From the NCBI GenBank assembly GCA_030146905.1, contig JASLAV010000644.1, positions 1 to 14,396 of the forward strand: a DNA stretch of 14,396 bases, given 5' to 3'. Positions 1 to 8,434 of this stretch are shown here, one piece after another. The notes under the pieces were generated by a model. It was given only the letters and a program-made list of their open reading frames with translations. It ran no database searches and was not told where the DNA came from. The stretch is from Lentzea sp. (lineage in GTDB: Bacteria > Actinomycetota > Actinomycetes > Mycobacteriales > Pseudonocardiaceae). Position 1 is the stretch's first letter. Each line of letters begins with the position of its first letter. The position numbers and the translations under genes were made by a program.

Positions 1-1686
1 CGGCCTGCCCCAGTTCCCCGCCGACGCGACCTTCTCCAGCACCGCCCGAGCCCGGTCGTCGCGGAGGAAACCGAGGCGGAACCGCAACGGGTCCTGGTTC
101 ATCTTCGCCGCCAGCCCGTCGACGATCAGCTCACGCGCGCAGGCGACGTCGGGGGAGTAGACGTTGCGCATGCTGCCGGTGTTGAAGCCTTTGTCCGTCT
201 CAGCCAACAAGTGGGTGGCGGTGCCGAAGTTGTACGGCATCGATTGTGAAAGGTGGAAGAACGTCTGGGAGAAGCCGATGTCGCCTACCGGCAGCCGTGC
301 GGCCATGGCGGTGAACAGCTCGCCGAGCCCGTGGCTCAGGTCGGTGCAGACGCTGGTGTGCCGTTGGGCGTAGCTCAGCACGGTGTTGCCCACATAGGAC
401 ACTCGTACGCGTGAGGTGGCCATGGGGTGTGCGCGTCCCTGGCGGGTATCGTCGGCTCGGTGCCACATGAGCTTGACGGGCTTGCCGATTTTGCGGGAAA
501 CCTCCGCGGCCTCCAGCGCTGCGTCGAAGAAGAGCTTGCGTCCGAACGAACCACCGCCTTCGGTCACGTGCACGGTGACCGCGTTCGCCGGCAGTCCGAG
601 CTTGGCGGCGATCAGTTTCTGGGCGACGATCGGGGCTTTCACCGAGGACCAGATCTCCGCTCGGCCTGGCCGCACGTCGGCGATGGCGCAGTTGGGTTCC
701 AGGGCGCTGTTGCCGCGGAAGTAGAAGGTGAACCTTCCTTCCACGGTCGGCGTCAGCGGCGGCGGGCCGAGCAGGAGTTCCGCCGCACGGAGCTCCGCCA
801 GCACGGTGTCGTCGGATTTTCCCTCTGCTGTACCGGGTCTCCACGACACCAGCAGCGCGCGCACGCCGTCGATGCACTGGCCGAAAGTGTCCGCGCGCAC
901 CGCGACCCCGGTCGAGATGACCACGACGTCGGTAACGCCTGGCAGTGCGCGGACCTCGGCAAGGTTCAGCACCGAGCCCACCTTGCCGTTGATGGTCGGA
1001 GGGCGGCACACCATCGTCGGCAGAGCGCCGGGCACGGTGAGATCCATCGTGAACTTCTTGCGCCCGGTCACGGCGGCCACCCCGTCGACCCGGTTGTGCG
1101 GCTTGCCTATGACGGTGAAGCTCTGCCGCGGTTTGAGCGTCACGACCACTTGCTGCGATTGGGTGCTCGCGGCTTTCCCGGCCAGAGCACCGATACCGAC
1201 CCTGCGGCCGGCACCGATCACCACCCCGTCCTCGATCACGAGATCTTTCGTGCCGAGTTCCGTCGCTGCGGCCTCCAGCAAGCGCAGCCGGGCGGTTGCG
1301 GCGGCGACCCGGATAGGGGTGTAGGTCGCGATGGTCGTGTTGGACGCGCCGGTGAGCTGGTTGAACAGCAACTCGGGGCGTGCGTCGGCCAGTGAGACGC
1401 GGACCCGGTCCGGCGACACGTCCATCTCCTCGGCGATCAGCATCGCCGTGGACGTGGTGATGCCCTGCCCGACCTCGGCCCGCGGCAGCGAGAACAGCAC
1501 GATGCCGTCGGCATCGACCTCCACCGTGATGAGTCCGGAGGTCGGCAGCGCCGCCGCGGTCATCACGTCGTTGAGGTCGACCAGCCGCGTGAGGTCCGGC
1601 GAGGGGATCTCCTCCTCACCGAACCTGGCTGCGGTCACAAGCGTCGGTGCCGCCAGCACGTACCCGAGGAACCGGCGTCGTTTCAC
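1..1686 (-). CDS. oxiB: Molybdopterin-binding large subunit of aldehyde oxidase/dehydrogenase (OxiB/IorB-like), 3' end cut by window edge
   Basis: The reading frame stays open for 562 codons to the window edge; the family is usually over 700 aa, so the C-terminus with the catalytic Glu lies outside. Seen: a GTG start overlapping the lcp stop (GTGA), an N-terminal twin-arginine motif (KRRRFLGY, residues 2-9) with a short hydrophobic stretch, the ALEPNC motif at 328-333, a GGGSFGRK motif at 377-384 typical of isoquinoline 1-oxidoreductase beta subunits, and a conserved SMRNVYSP segment near 505-512. The family binds a molybdopterin cytosine dinucleotide cofactor and works with a small 2Fe-2S subunit (OxiA/IorA), expected just beyond the left edge. 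Family knowledge: in the rubber degrader Streptomyces sp. K30, oxiA/oxiB sit beside lcp and are thought to oxidise the aldehyde ends of cleaved polyisoprene. The same role is inferred here. The Tat motif suggests periplasmic/extracellular placement, with the Fe-S subunit possibly co-exported. The family is secure; the substrate is inferred. Confidence 0.88.
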   Translation of the reverse strand, partial: MKRRRFLGYVLAAPTLVTAARFGEEEIPSPDLTRLVDLNDVMTAAALPTSGLITVEVDADGIVLFSLPRAEVGQGITTSTAMLIAEEMDVSPDRVRVSLADARPELLFNQLTGASNTTIATYTPIRVAAATARLRLLEAAATELGTKDLVIEDGVVIGAGRRVGIGALAGKAASTQSQQVVVTLKPRQSFTVIGKPHNRVDGVAAVTGRKKFTMDLTVPGALPTMVCRPPTINGKVGSVLNLAEVRALPGVTDVVVISTGVAVRADTFGQCIDGVRALLVSWRPGTAEGKSDDTVLAELRAAELLLGPPPLTPTVEGRFTFYFRGNSALEPNCAIADVRPGRAEIWSSVKAPIVAQKLIAAKLGLPANAVTVHVTEGGGSFGRKLFFDAALEAAEVSRKIGKPVKLMWHRADDTRQGRAHPMATSRVRVSYVGNTVLSYAQRHTSVCTDLSHGLGELFTAMAARLPVGDIGFSQTFFHLSQSMPYNFGTATHLLAETDKGFNTGSMRNVYSPDVACARELIVDGLAAKMNQDPLRFRLGFLRDDRARAVLEKVASAGNWGRP

Positions 1687-2897
1687 GACGGCCTGTTCAT
1701 GTCGGGGATTTCGATCGAGATGCGCCGTCCCTCGGAGAAGAACAGCAGCACGAACCGGCGGATGACTTCTTCGAGCGTCCACGCGGCGTCCGGGATGAGC
1801 GGCAACGGGATCAGGTGCTCGCGGAACGCCACCAGCTTCGGCCAGGCGGAGCCGATCAGCGTCTCCCAGAAGGGTTCGCGGCTCAGACCGATCCAGTTGC
1901 CGATCCGGTCGCCGACGGTGTAGCGGGAGAACGCGTTGATCATCGGCCGGGTCAGGCCGCCGTCGACCTCCGCGACGATGCCGAGCAGGTCGTCCGCCAG
2001 CGCCATGCCCTCGCGGGTGGGGCCGAGAGCGGGGTCGAGCAGCTGCTTCGACTGCGCGTTGGCCGCCTCCCACGTCGCTGGGATGTACTCGTCGCGGATG
2101 CCGAGCATGTGCGCCGTGACCTGCCAGACGTGCAGGTACGCGGCCGAGTCCGACGGACTGACCCGCACGCCCCATTCCAGCATCTTGCGCATGACGAACG
2201 TGGGCAGGCTGTGCCAGGTGACGAGCATGTCCGCGAGGCTGATCGGGATCTTCTGGCCGCCGTTCGTGCCGGACCACCCCGGCGACTTCGGCAGCAGGTG
2301 CCGCACCGCCGCGTGCACCATGCGGGTCTTCACCGCGGTCACGATCATTTCGCCCTGCGGCTGGTACGCGTCCAGGTCACCTACGTCGTAGCCGAGTTTC
2401 GCCGTCTTGGCGACGCGGTCCTTCATGTCCGCGCCGCCCTTGGAGTAGTAGACGGCGCGGGCTTCCTTGGGAATCGCTGTGCTCATCAGCCCGCTGCCCA
2501 GTCCATACAGGACACCGACGTAGATTCCCTTGGTCCTGTTGAACTGTGCCGCGGCGTCGAGCTTGCGCTGGTCCGCCCAGGTCGGTAAGCGGCGTGCCCG
2601 CTCCATGAAGTCGCGCAGATCGGCCGGCAGCCCATCGGGTAACGGCTGGTCGTTGCGGGTCCAGGTGCGCAGCAGCTGGTTGACGCGTGGGACGTCACCG
2701 CGGTCGATCACCGCGGCGAGCAACTGGTCGGCCTCGTCATCCCACACCCAGTTCGGGTCGGTGCCGGTGCCGGAACCCGCGAGGGACCCGCTGGGCGACC
2801 ACGTCCACAGCGCGCTCGCGTTGGCGGGGGAGGCGAGGCACAGCGCGCCCAGCGTCCCACCCGCGACCAACATCCTGCGCCTGCTGATTTCGTTCAT
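1683..2897 (-). CDS. lcp: Latex-clearing protein (rubber oxygenase, heme b, DUF2236), first paralogue
   Basis: 404 aa, the usual Lcp length. Lcp is a secreted heme b dioxygenase that cuts cis-1,4-polyisoprene into oligo-isoprenoids with aldehyde and keto ends. Seen: a Tat signal (SRRRML at 5-10, hydrophobic core, AxA-type cleavage near residue 27 or 29) and the conserved YYSKGGADM segment. The residues known from Lcp of Streptomyces K30 all appear with a constant offset of -3: E145 (E148, base), R161 (R164), K164 (K167, distal ligand), T165 (T168), H195 (H198, proximal heme ligand) and T227 (T230). The ATG start has a GAGGAG ribosome site 8-10 nt upstream. It lies 29 bp downstream of a second lcp and overlaps the oxidase gene by 4 bp, so co-transcription is likely. 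Other DUF2236 proteins lack this combination of Tat signal, length and residues. The K30 numbering is recalled from the literature, not aligned by software. Confidence 0.93.
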   Translation of the reverse strand: MNEISRRRMLVAGGTLGALCLASPANASALWTWSPSGSLAGSGTGTDPNWVWDDEADQLLAAVIDRGDVPRVNQLLRTWTRNDQPLPDGLPADLRDFMERARRLPTWADQRKLDAAAQFNRTKGIYVGVLYGLGSGLMSTAIPKEARAVYYSKGGADMKDRVAKTAKLGYDVGDLDAYQPQGEMIVTAVKTRMVHAAVRHLLPKSPGWSGTNGGQKIPISLADMLVTWHSLPTFVMRKMLEWGVRVSPSDSAAYLHVWQVTAHMLGIRDEYIPATWEAANAQSKQLLDPALGPTREGMALADDLLGIVAEVDGGLTRPMINAFSRYTVGDRIGNWIGLSREPFWETLIGSAWPKLVAFREHLIPLPLIPDAAWTLEEVIRRFVLLFFSEGRRISIEIPDMNRPS

Positions 2898-2926
2898 GAC
2901 AGGAGCTCCTCGTCGAGTCCGCGTGC

Positions 2927-4153
2927 TCAGGAAGGCCGGTTGGTGTCGGGGATCTCGATGTGCACCTCACGCCCCTTGGTGAGGTAGAACATGATGTAGC
3001 GGCGTGCGGCCTCGTCGAGCGTCCAGGCGAGCTGCGGCACCAGCGGCAACGGGATCAGCTTCTCCCGGAAGCTCACGAGCTTCGGCCAGACCGAGGCGAT
3101 GGTCGGGTCCCAGAACGGTTCTCGTTCGATGCCGTCCCAGTCCGCGATCTGGTCGCCGACGAGGTAGCGCGCCAGCGCGTTGACCATGGGGCGGCTGGTG
3201 CTCGCGGGACTGGTCTGCTCCGCGAGCTGGCCGAGCAGGATGTCCGTCAGCTCCATCCCCTCGCGCGTCGGGCCGAGCACGGGGTCGAGCAGCTGGCGCG
3301 ACTGGGCGTTGGCCGCGTCCCACGTCGCCGGGATGTATTCGTCGCGGATGCCGAGCAGGTGCGCGGTCACCTGCCACACGTGCAGGTACGCCGTGGACTC
3401 TGCGGAGGTGATCGGGACCCGCCACTCCAGCATCTTGCGCATCGCGTAGGTCGGCAGGGTGTGCCAGGTGACGAGCATGTCCGCCAGGCTGATCGGGATC
3501 TTCTGGCCGCCGCTCGTGTCGGACCACCCCGGTGACTTCGGCAGCAGGTGCCGCACGGCCGCGTGCACCATCCTGGTCTTGACCGCCTCGACGATGATCG
3601 CGCCGCTGGGCTGGTAGGCGTCCAGGTCTCCGACCGCGAAACCGAGGCGGCTGGTCTTCGCGACGCGGTCCTCCATGTCGGCGCCGCCCTTGGAGTAGTA
3701 CACGGCGCGGGCCTCGCGCGGGATCGCCGTGCTCAACATGCCGCCGCCGACACCGTTGAGCAGGTTGAGGTAGAAGCCCCTGCTGACGTTGAACCTGGCC
3801 GCGACGTCGAGCTTGCGCTGATCGGCCCACGCCGGCAGCTGCCGGGCCCGCTGCATGAAGTCGCGCACGTCCGCCGGCAGTCCGTCCGGCAACGGCTGGT
3901 CGTTGCGGGTCCAGGCGCGCATCACCTGGTTGACGCGCGGGACGTCACCGCGGTCGATCACCGACGCGAGCAGCTGGTCGGCCTCGTCGTCCCAGACCCA
4001 GTTCGGGTCGGCGCCCGCGCCGGAGCCCGCCACCGACCCGGCGGGCGCCCAGGTCCACTCCCGTCCCAGCGCGGGGGAGGCCATGCCGAGCGCCCCCAGC
4101 GCTCCGAGCGTGCCGCCCGCGATCAACATGTTGCGCCTGCTGAGTCCGTCCAT
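2927..4153 (-). CDS. lcp: Latex-clearing protein (rubber oxygenase, heme b, DUF2236), second paralogue, promoter-proximal
   Basis: 408 aa from the chosen ATG, which has GAGGAGG about 10 nt upstream. An in-frame ATG at 4195 would add 14 residues (MYQRDIEV...), but it has no good ribosome site, abuts the proposed operator, and would place a charged stretch before the Tat signal. Seen: a Tat signal (SRRNML at 5-10, cleavage near residue 30) and the same heme and catalytic set, at offset -1 from Lcp K30: E147, R163, K166, T167, H197, T229. It closely resembles its neighbour along the whole length. The clearest differences are around residues 122-140 (NVSRGFYLNLLNGVGGG against NRTKGIYVGVLYGLGSG), the 307-320 loop and the C-terminal helix. 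It is the first gene of the lcp-lcp-oxidase unit and is divergent from a TetR gene. The role is the same polyisoprene cleavage; a difference in substrate length or product profile between the two copies is possible but not visible here. Confidence 0.92.
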   Translation of the reverse strand: MDGLSRRNMLIAGGTLGALGALGMASPALGREWTWAPAGSVAGSGAGADPNWVWDDEADQLLASVIDRGDVPRVNQVMRAWTRNDQPLPDGLPADVRDFMQRARQLPAWADQRKLDVAARFNVSRGFYLNLLNGVGGGMLSTAIPREARAVYYSKGGADMEDRVAKTSRLGFAVGDLDAYQPSGAIIVEAVKTRMVHAAVRHLLPKSPGWSDTSGGQKIPISLADMLVTWHTLPTYAMRKMLEWRVPITSAESTAYLHVWQVTAHLLGIRDEYIPATWDAANAQSRQLLDPVLGPTREGMELTDILLGQLAEQTSPASTSRPMVNALARYLVGDQIADWDGIEREPFWDPTIASVWPKLVSFREKLIPLPLVPQLAWTLDEAARRYIMFYLTKGREVHIEIPDTNRPS

Positions 4154-4186
4154 CAGGTGGGAGTCCTCCTCGACTTCGATGTCGCG

Positions 4187-4222
4187 TTGATACAATGAAA
4201 CAAGGTGAGTATCTCTGTATCA
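4187..4222. promoter_or_regulatory. Probable operator/promoter between the lcp unit and the tetR gene
   Basis: TGATACA (4188-4194) and TGTATCA (4216-4222) form a perfect 7-bp inverted repeat with a 21-nt spacer. A further GTATC at 4209-4213 is a direct repeat of the one at 4217-4221, so three copies of GATAC/GTATC fall within 33 bp. On the plus strand TTGATA (4187-4192), a 17-nt spacer and TATCTC (4210-4215) fit a weak sigma-70-type promoter for the regulator gene, which would place the repeats across its -35 and -10. TetR regulators commonly bind such repeats in the divergent gap beside their own gene. The exact protected sequence, and any minus-strand promoter for lcp, cannot be fixed by eye. 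Confidence 0.5.
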
Positions 4223-4273
4223 TGGGAGCACAGGCGTGCTCATGATCGCCAGAGTTCGTCAGGGGGAACGAGG

Positions 4274-4957
4274 TTGGAACCTGTACCGTCGACCGCCATG
4301 AGTTCCCCGGACGCCCGTTCGGTGCTGGAGCTGGCGTTCAGCGAAGCGGTCGAGGGCGCGGACGCCGACGACGAGGTCACCACGCGCCTGCTCGACGCCG
4401 CGCACGAGCAGTTCCGCCGCAGGGGCATCAAGCGGTCCACGATGGCGGACGTCGCGAAGCTCGCCGGCCTGTCGCGGATCACTGTCTACCGCCGGTTCGC
4501 GACCAAGGACGCGTTGGTGGAACACGTGGTGCGGCGCGAGTTCCGGCGCTACTTCGACCAGTTCATCATCGACGTCCGGGGCGCCGAGACCGTGGCGGAC
4601 CGGGTCGTCGTGGGATTCGTGAGCTCGTTGCGCGCCATCCGCGACAACCCGCTCATCGGCGGCCTGATGGACGTCGAACCGGACGCCGTCGTGCCGTCCA
4701 TGATCAGTGATGAGGGCCGGACGCTGGCCGCCGTGCGGGAGTTCGTCGCGAGCAGGCTGCGCTGGGAGCAGCACGCGGGCACCGTGTCGCACGCCGTCGA
4801 CGTCGACGTGGTGGCCGAGATGATGGTCCGCATCTCCGCCTCCTTCCTGGTGATCCCCAGCCACGTCATAGACCTCGACGACGACGAGCAGCTGCGCTCG
4901 GTGGCCCGGCGGTTCCTGGTGCCGATGCTCGAGCCACCGCGCGAGCCTCACTCGTAG
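4274..4957 (+). CDS. TetR-family regulator divergent from the lcp genes (LcpR-like)
   Basis: 227 aa from a TTG start chosen because AGGGGG (4261-4266) lies 7 nt upstream; the ATG at 4298 is an alternative with a poor ribosome site. The frame extends up to a GTG at 4205, but that codon lies inside the likely promoter, so it is unlikely to be translated. Seen: a TetR N-terminal helix-turn-helix (RLLDAAHEQFRRRGIKRSTM, then DVAKLAGLSRITVYRRFATKDAL, about residues 36-80) and a helical C-terminal ligand domain of the usual length. Family knowledge: in Gordonia polyisoprenivorans VH2 a TetR regulator, LcpR, controls lcp. The divergent position and the repeat-containing gap support the same job here, probably repression of lcp and of itself until a cleavage product binds. 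Its last 10 bp overlap the end of the convergent fadB. The fold is certain; the target is inferred. Confidence 0.87.
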   Translation: MEPVPSTAMSSPDARSVLELAFSEAVEGADADDEVTTRLLDAAHEQFRRRGIKRSTMADVAKLAGLSRITVYRRFATKDALVEHVVRREFRRYFDQFIIDVRGAETVADRVVVGFVSSLRAIRDNPLIGGLMDVEPDAVVPSMISDEGRTLAAVREFVASRLRWEQHAGTVSHAVDVDVVAEMMVRISASFLVIPSHVIDLDDDEQLRSVARRFLVPMLEPPREPHS

Positions 4958-7053
4958 CGCTCGCCCCTCGCGGCCTTCTCCCGCAGCGAGGCCGGTGGCG
5001 CGAACCGATCTCCGTACGCGGCAGCCAGTTCCTCCGCGCGCGCGACGAATCCGGGGAGCCCGCCGGGGTAGCCGTTGACGTACTGCAGCACCCCGCCGGT
5101 CCACGCCGGGAAGCCGATGCCCAGGATCGAGCCGACGTTGGCGTCGGGCACGGACCGCAGCACGCCCTCGTCCAGGCAACGGATCGAGTCGAGTGCCTCG
5201 GCGAACAGCATCCGCTCCTTCATGTCCTCGAACGGGATCTCGCGGCCCGGCACGGTGAAGTGCTCGCGCAGCCCCGGCCACAGCCCGGTCCGCTTGCCGT
5301 CGGCGTACTCGTAGAAGCCCGCCCCGCTCGACCGGCCACCGCGGCCGAACTCGTCGATCATGCGGTCGACGACGACCTCGGCACCGTGCGCGTGCCACTG
5401 TCCGCCCTCGGCCAGCACCGCAGCCTTGGTCTCCTCGCGGATCTTGCGCGGCAGCGTCAACGTCAGCTCGTCCAGCAACCGCAGCGGCGGCGCGGGATAG
5501 CCCGCCTGGGAGCCTGCCTGCTCGATCGACGCGGGGTGCAGGCCCTCACCGAGCATCGCCACCGCCTCGTCGATGAACCGGCCGATCACCCGGCTGGTGA
5601 AGAACCCCCGGCTGTCGTTGACCACGATCGGCGTCTTGCCGATCTGCCGGGCGATGTCGACGGCCTTGGCAATGGTCTGCTCGCTGGTCTTCTCACCGAC
5701 GACGATCTCCAGCAATGGCATCTTGTCCACCGGTGAGAAGAAGTGCAGGCCGATGAAGTCCTCCGGCCGCCCGACCCCCTCGGCCAGCTTCGTGATCGGC
5801 AACGTCGACGTGTTGGACCCCAGCACCGCGTCCGCCGTGACGACGCCCTCGATCTCGGCGAACACCTTCTGCTTGACATCCGGGTCCTCGAAGACCGCCT
5901 CGATCACCAGGTCGCAGCCGGCGAGATCGGTGGCGTCGGCGGTCGGCGTGATCCGCGCGAACGCGTCGGGTGTCTTCGCGGAGTACTGCCTGCCCTTCTC
6001 CGCCGCGTCGAGCGAGACGTCCTTGAGCACGACCTCCAGCCCGGCTTTGGCGCAGGAGTAGGCGATCCCGGCCCCCATCATGCCCGCGCCCAGCACGGCG
6101 ACCTTGCGCGCGGCGTGCCTCGGGTGGCCGAGCGGGCGGTTGCCCCCGGAGTTGACGTGCTGCATGTCGTAGAAGAACGCCTGCATCATGTTCTTCGCGA
6201 CCTGGCCGGTCATCAGCTCGACCAGGTAGGTCGTCTCGACCTTCTCCCCGGCCTCGAAGCTCAACTGCGCGCTTTCGACGGCGGCGGCCAGGATGTTGCG
6301 CGGTGCAGGCATGTTCGCGCCCTTGAGCTGCTTGCGCAGGTTGGCGGGGAACGCGGGCAGCATCGCCGCGACCTTCGGGTTCGACACCGCGCCACCGGGC
6401 ATCCGGTAGCCCGCCACGTCCCACGGCTGCTTCGCGTCCGGGTTGGCGAGCACCCACTCCCTGGCCTTGGCGAGCATTTCCTCCGGCGTCGCGGCGAGCT
6501 CGTCGACCAGGCCCTTGGCGAGCGCCTTCGCCGGGCGGTGGCGGGTGCCGGTCAGCAGCATGTCCGTCAACGCCGTCCGCAACCCGAGCAGCCGCACGGT
6601 CCTGGTCACACCGCCACAGCCCGGCAGCAGCCCCAGCGTGACCTCCGGCAGGCCGAACCGGCTGTCGGCGGCATCCAGCGCGACGCGGTGGTGGCAGGCG
6701 AGCGCGATCTCGTAGCCACCGCCGAGCGCCGTGCCGTTCAACGCAGCGGCGACCGGCCTGCCGAACGTCTCCAGTCGGCGCAGCTGGGCCTTGAGCACCC
6801 GGCACACCTCGCTGATCTCGGCGGCGTTCTCCGGTCGCGCCCTGCTCATGAACCCGACGTCACCGCCGGCGAAGAAGCTCGCCTTGGCCGAGGTGAGCAC
6901 GACACCGGTGACGGTCTCGCGCTCGGCCTCCAGCCTGGTGACGACGGCCTCCATGGCGTCCACATAGGACTGATTCATCGTGTTGACTGGCTGGTCGGGG
7001 TCGTCCATGGTCATCACGACGACGCCGTCAGAGCCCTGCTCCCAGCGGATCAC
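4948..7053 (-). CDS. fadB: Multifunctional fatty-acid oxidation protein: enoyl-CoA hydratase / 3-hydroxyacyl-CoA dehydrogenase (FadB-like)
   Basis: 701 aa, the normal length of a FadB alpha subunit. It hydrates 2-enoyl-CoA and then oxidises the 3-hydroxyacyl-CoA with NAD in the cytoplasm. Seen: an N-terminal crotonase domain (about 1-190) with an oxyanion segment ([10 protein letters not shown], 60-69), GGGYEIALA containing E115, and [14 protein letters not shown] containing E137, the two catalytic glutamates; a Rossmann motif GAGMMGAG at 322-329; and [17 protein letters not shown] with the dehydrogenase catalytic His at 437. A C-terminal hydroxyacyl dehydrogenase domain follows. The start is GTG with GGGAGG 7 nt upstream. 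It lies 15 bp after the thiolase gene, so the two form the usual fadA-fadB pair making the trifunctional-type complex. Its 3' end overlaps the convergent tetR stop by 10 bp with no terminator between them. Involvement in catabolism of oxidised isoprenoids is inferred from position only. Confidence 0.95.
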   Translation of the reverse strand: MIRWEQGSDGVVVMTMDDPDQPVNTMNQSYVDAMEAVVTRLEAERETVTGVVLTSAKASFFAGGDVGFMSRARPENAAEISEVCRVLKAQLRRLETFGRPVAAALNGTALGGGYEIALACHHRVALDAADSRFGLPEVTLGLLPGCGGVTRTVRLLGLRTALTDMLLTGTRHRPAKALAKGLVDELAATPEEMLAKAREWVLANPDAKQPWDVAGYRMPGGAVSNPKVAAMLPAFPANLRKQLKGANMPAPRNILAAAVESAQLSFEAGEKVETTYLVELMTGQVAKNMMQAFFYDMQHVNSGGNRPLGHPRHAARKVAVLGAGMMGAGIAYSCAKAGLEVVLKDVSLDAAEKGRQYSAKTPDAFARITPTADATDLAGCDLVIEAVFEDPDVKQKVFAEIEGVVTADAVLGSNTSTLPITKLAEGVGRPEDFIGLHFFSPVDKMPLLEIVVGEKTSEQTIAKAVDIARQIGKTPIVVNDSRGFFTSRVIGRFIDEAVAMLGEGLHPASIEQAGSQAGYPAPPLRLLDELTLTLPRKIREETKAAVLAEGGQWHAHGAEVVVDRMIDEFGRGGRSSGAGFYEYADGKRTGLWPGLREHFTVPGREIPFEDMKERMLFAEALDSIRCLDEGVLRSVPDANVGSILGIGFPAWTGGVLQYVNGYPGGLPGFVARAEELAAAYGDRFAPPASLREKAARGERYE

Positions 7054-7068
7054 GGTGTTACCTCCCGG

Positions 7069-8277
7069 TCAGAGACGTTCGACGACGGTCGCGATGCCGA
7101 TGCCGCCACCGGCGCACAGGCTGACCACGGCCCGACGCGCGTCCCGGCGTTCCAGCTCGTCGACGACGGTGCCGACGAGCATCGCCCCGGTGGCCCCGAG
7201 CGGATGGCCCATGGCGATCGCGCCGCCGTTGACGTTGACCTTGTCCCACGGCAGGCCGAGGTCCCTGACGTACTTGAGGACCACCGACGCGAAAGCCTCG
7301 TTGATCTCGAACAGGTCGATGTCGTCCACGGTCAGACCGGCCAGGCCGAGTGCCTTGCGGGTAGCGGGCGCCGGACCGGTGAGCATGATCGTCGGATCGG
7401 CTCCGCTGACCGCGGCGGCCACGATCCGGGCGCGCGGGGTGAGACCGTGCTCCACGCCGGCCTGCTTCGAGCCGACCAGCACCAGCGCTGCGCCGTCCAC
7501 GACACCTGAGGAGTTGCCAGGGGTGTGGACGTGCTCGATGCGCTCGACCCAGTGGTACTTCAGCAGCGCCACCGCGTCGAAGCCGCCCATCTCACCGATG
7601 CCAGCGAACGACGGCTGCAGCTCGCCCAGAGTCTCCTCGGATGTGTGCGGGCGCATGTGTTCGTCCTGGGCCAGCACGGTGACGCCGTTGCGGTCCTTCA
7701 CCGGGATGACGGACTTGGTGAAGTAGCCGCCGGTCCACGCCTGCGCGGCCAGCAACTGCGACCGGACCGCGTAGGCGTCCACGTCGTGGCGGGTGAAGCC
7801 CTCGGTCGTCGCGATGAGGTCGGCGCTTATGCCTTGCGGCACGAAGTACGTGTCGTAGGCCGTCTCCGGGTCGGCGGCCATCGCCCCGCCGTCACTGCCC
7901 ATAGGCACGCGGGACATCGACTCGACACCGCCCGCGAGGACGAGCTGGTCCCAGCCGGACCGGACCTTCTGCGCCGCGGTGTTCACCGCCTCCAGCCCGG
8001 AGGCGCAGAACCGGTTGAGCTGCGCGCCCGCGGTGGTGTCCGGTAACCCGGCCGCGAGCACCGCCGCCTTGGCGAGGTTCATGCCCTGGTCGCCGACCGG
8101 CGTGACGACCCCGAGGAGGACGTCGTCCAGCCGCGCCGGGTCCAGGTTCGGCTGGCGGTGCCGCAGCTCACCTATCAGGCCTGTCACCAGGGACACCGGT
8201 TTGACGTGGTGCAAAGCGCCGCCGCGGCCCTTGCCGCGCGGGGTGCGGATGGCGTCGTAGATGAATGCTTCGGTCAC
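7069..8277 (-). CDS. fadA: Acetyl-CoA C-acyltransferase (thiolase, FadA-like)
   Basis: 402 aa, typical for a thiolase. It cleaves 3-ketoacyl-CoA with CoA, releasing acetyl-CoA (or propionyl-CoA from methyl-branched chains). Seen: the acyl-accepting cysteine at C91 in [15 protein letters not shown], the INEAFAS segment at 325-331, the GHP motif with H358 in [15 protein letters not shown], and the second active-site cysteine C388 in [11 protein letters not shown]. All catalytic residues are intact. The start is GTG, preceded by GAGG a few bases upstream. It is the first gene of the minus-strand fadA-fadB unit and lies downstream of one of the paired operators in the divergent gap. Acetyl-CoA acetyltransferases have similar motifs, but the neighbouring fadB argues for a degradative thiolase. 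Chain-length preference cannot be judged from sequence. Confidence 0.95.
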   Translation of the reverse strand: MTEAFIYDAIRTPRGKGRGGALHHVKPVSLVTGLIGELRHRQPNLDPARLDDVLLGVVTPVGDQGMNLAKAAVLAAGLPDTTAGAQLNRFCASGLEAVNTAAQKVRSGWDQLVLAGGVESMSRVPMGSDGGAMAADPETAYDTYFVPQGISADLIATTEGFTRHDVDAYAVRSQLLAAQAWTGGYFTKSVIPVKDRNGVTVLAQDEHMRPHTSEETLGELQPSFAGIGEMGGFDAVALLKYHWVERIEHVHTPGNSSGVVDGAALVLVGSKQAGVEHGLTPRARIVAAAVSGADPTIMLTGPAPATRKALGLAGLTVDDIDLFEINEAFASVVLKYVRDLGLPWDKVNVNGGAIAMGHPLGATGAMLVGTVVDELERRDARRAVVSLCAGGGIGIATVVERL

Positions 8278-8333
8278 TGGTCCTCACGCTTCCTCTTCGC
8301 CCGCGGCAGGTCCGGCGGGGACAGGTGGTGGGG

Positions 8334-8353
8334 CTGTTGACTGACTGTCAATA
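8334..8353 (-). promoter_or_regulatory. Operator site A, in front of fadA-fadB
   Basis: Read on the minus strand it is TATTGACA-GTC-AGTCAACAG, with a perfect inverted repeat TTGAC-N5-GTCAA at 8337-8351. It matches site B at 17 of 20 positions; the only differences are the three central bases. It contains TTGACA, a consensus -35 hexamer pointing toward fadA, although no convincing -10 is visible 17-18 nt further on. It is centred 67 bp upstream of the fadA start. The likely ligand is the TetR protein encoded at 10333-10953. Confidence 0.65.
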
Positions 8354-8434
8354 ACGTCGAACGTAGCAGCGATCCGTTCGAACGCAACAGGATCTCGTTC
8401 TGAATCGACACTGACGAGCCAGGTGCGACGGCGC

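Noticed and set aside
4154..4195. Upstream ATG giving the second Lcp 14 extra residues
   Set aside because: It has no ribosome site and sits against the operator repeat, and the ATG at 4153 has GAGGAGG at good spacing directly before the Tat motif.
5743..7509. Long plus-strand open frame opposite fadB and the end of fadA
   Set aside because: It is antisense to a protein with complete family motifs, is rich in Arg/His/Gly repeats typical of high-GC shadow frames, and shows no domain.
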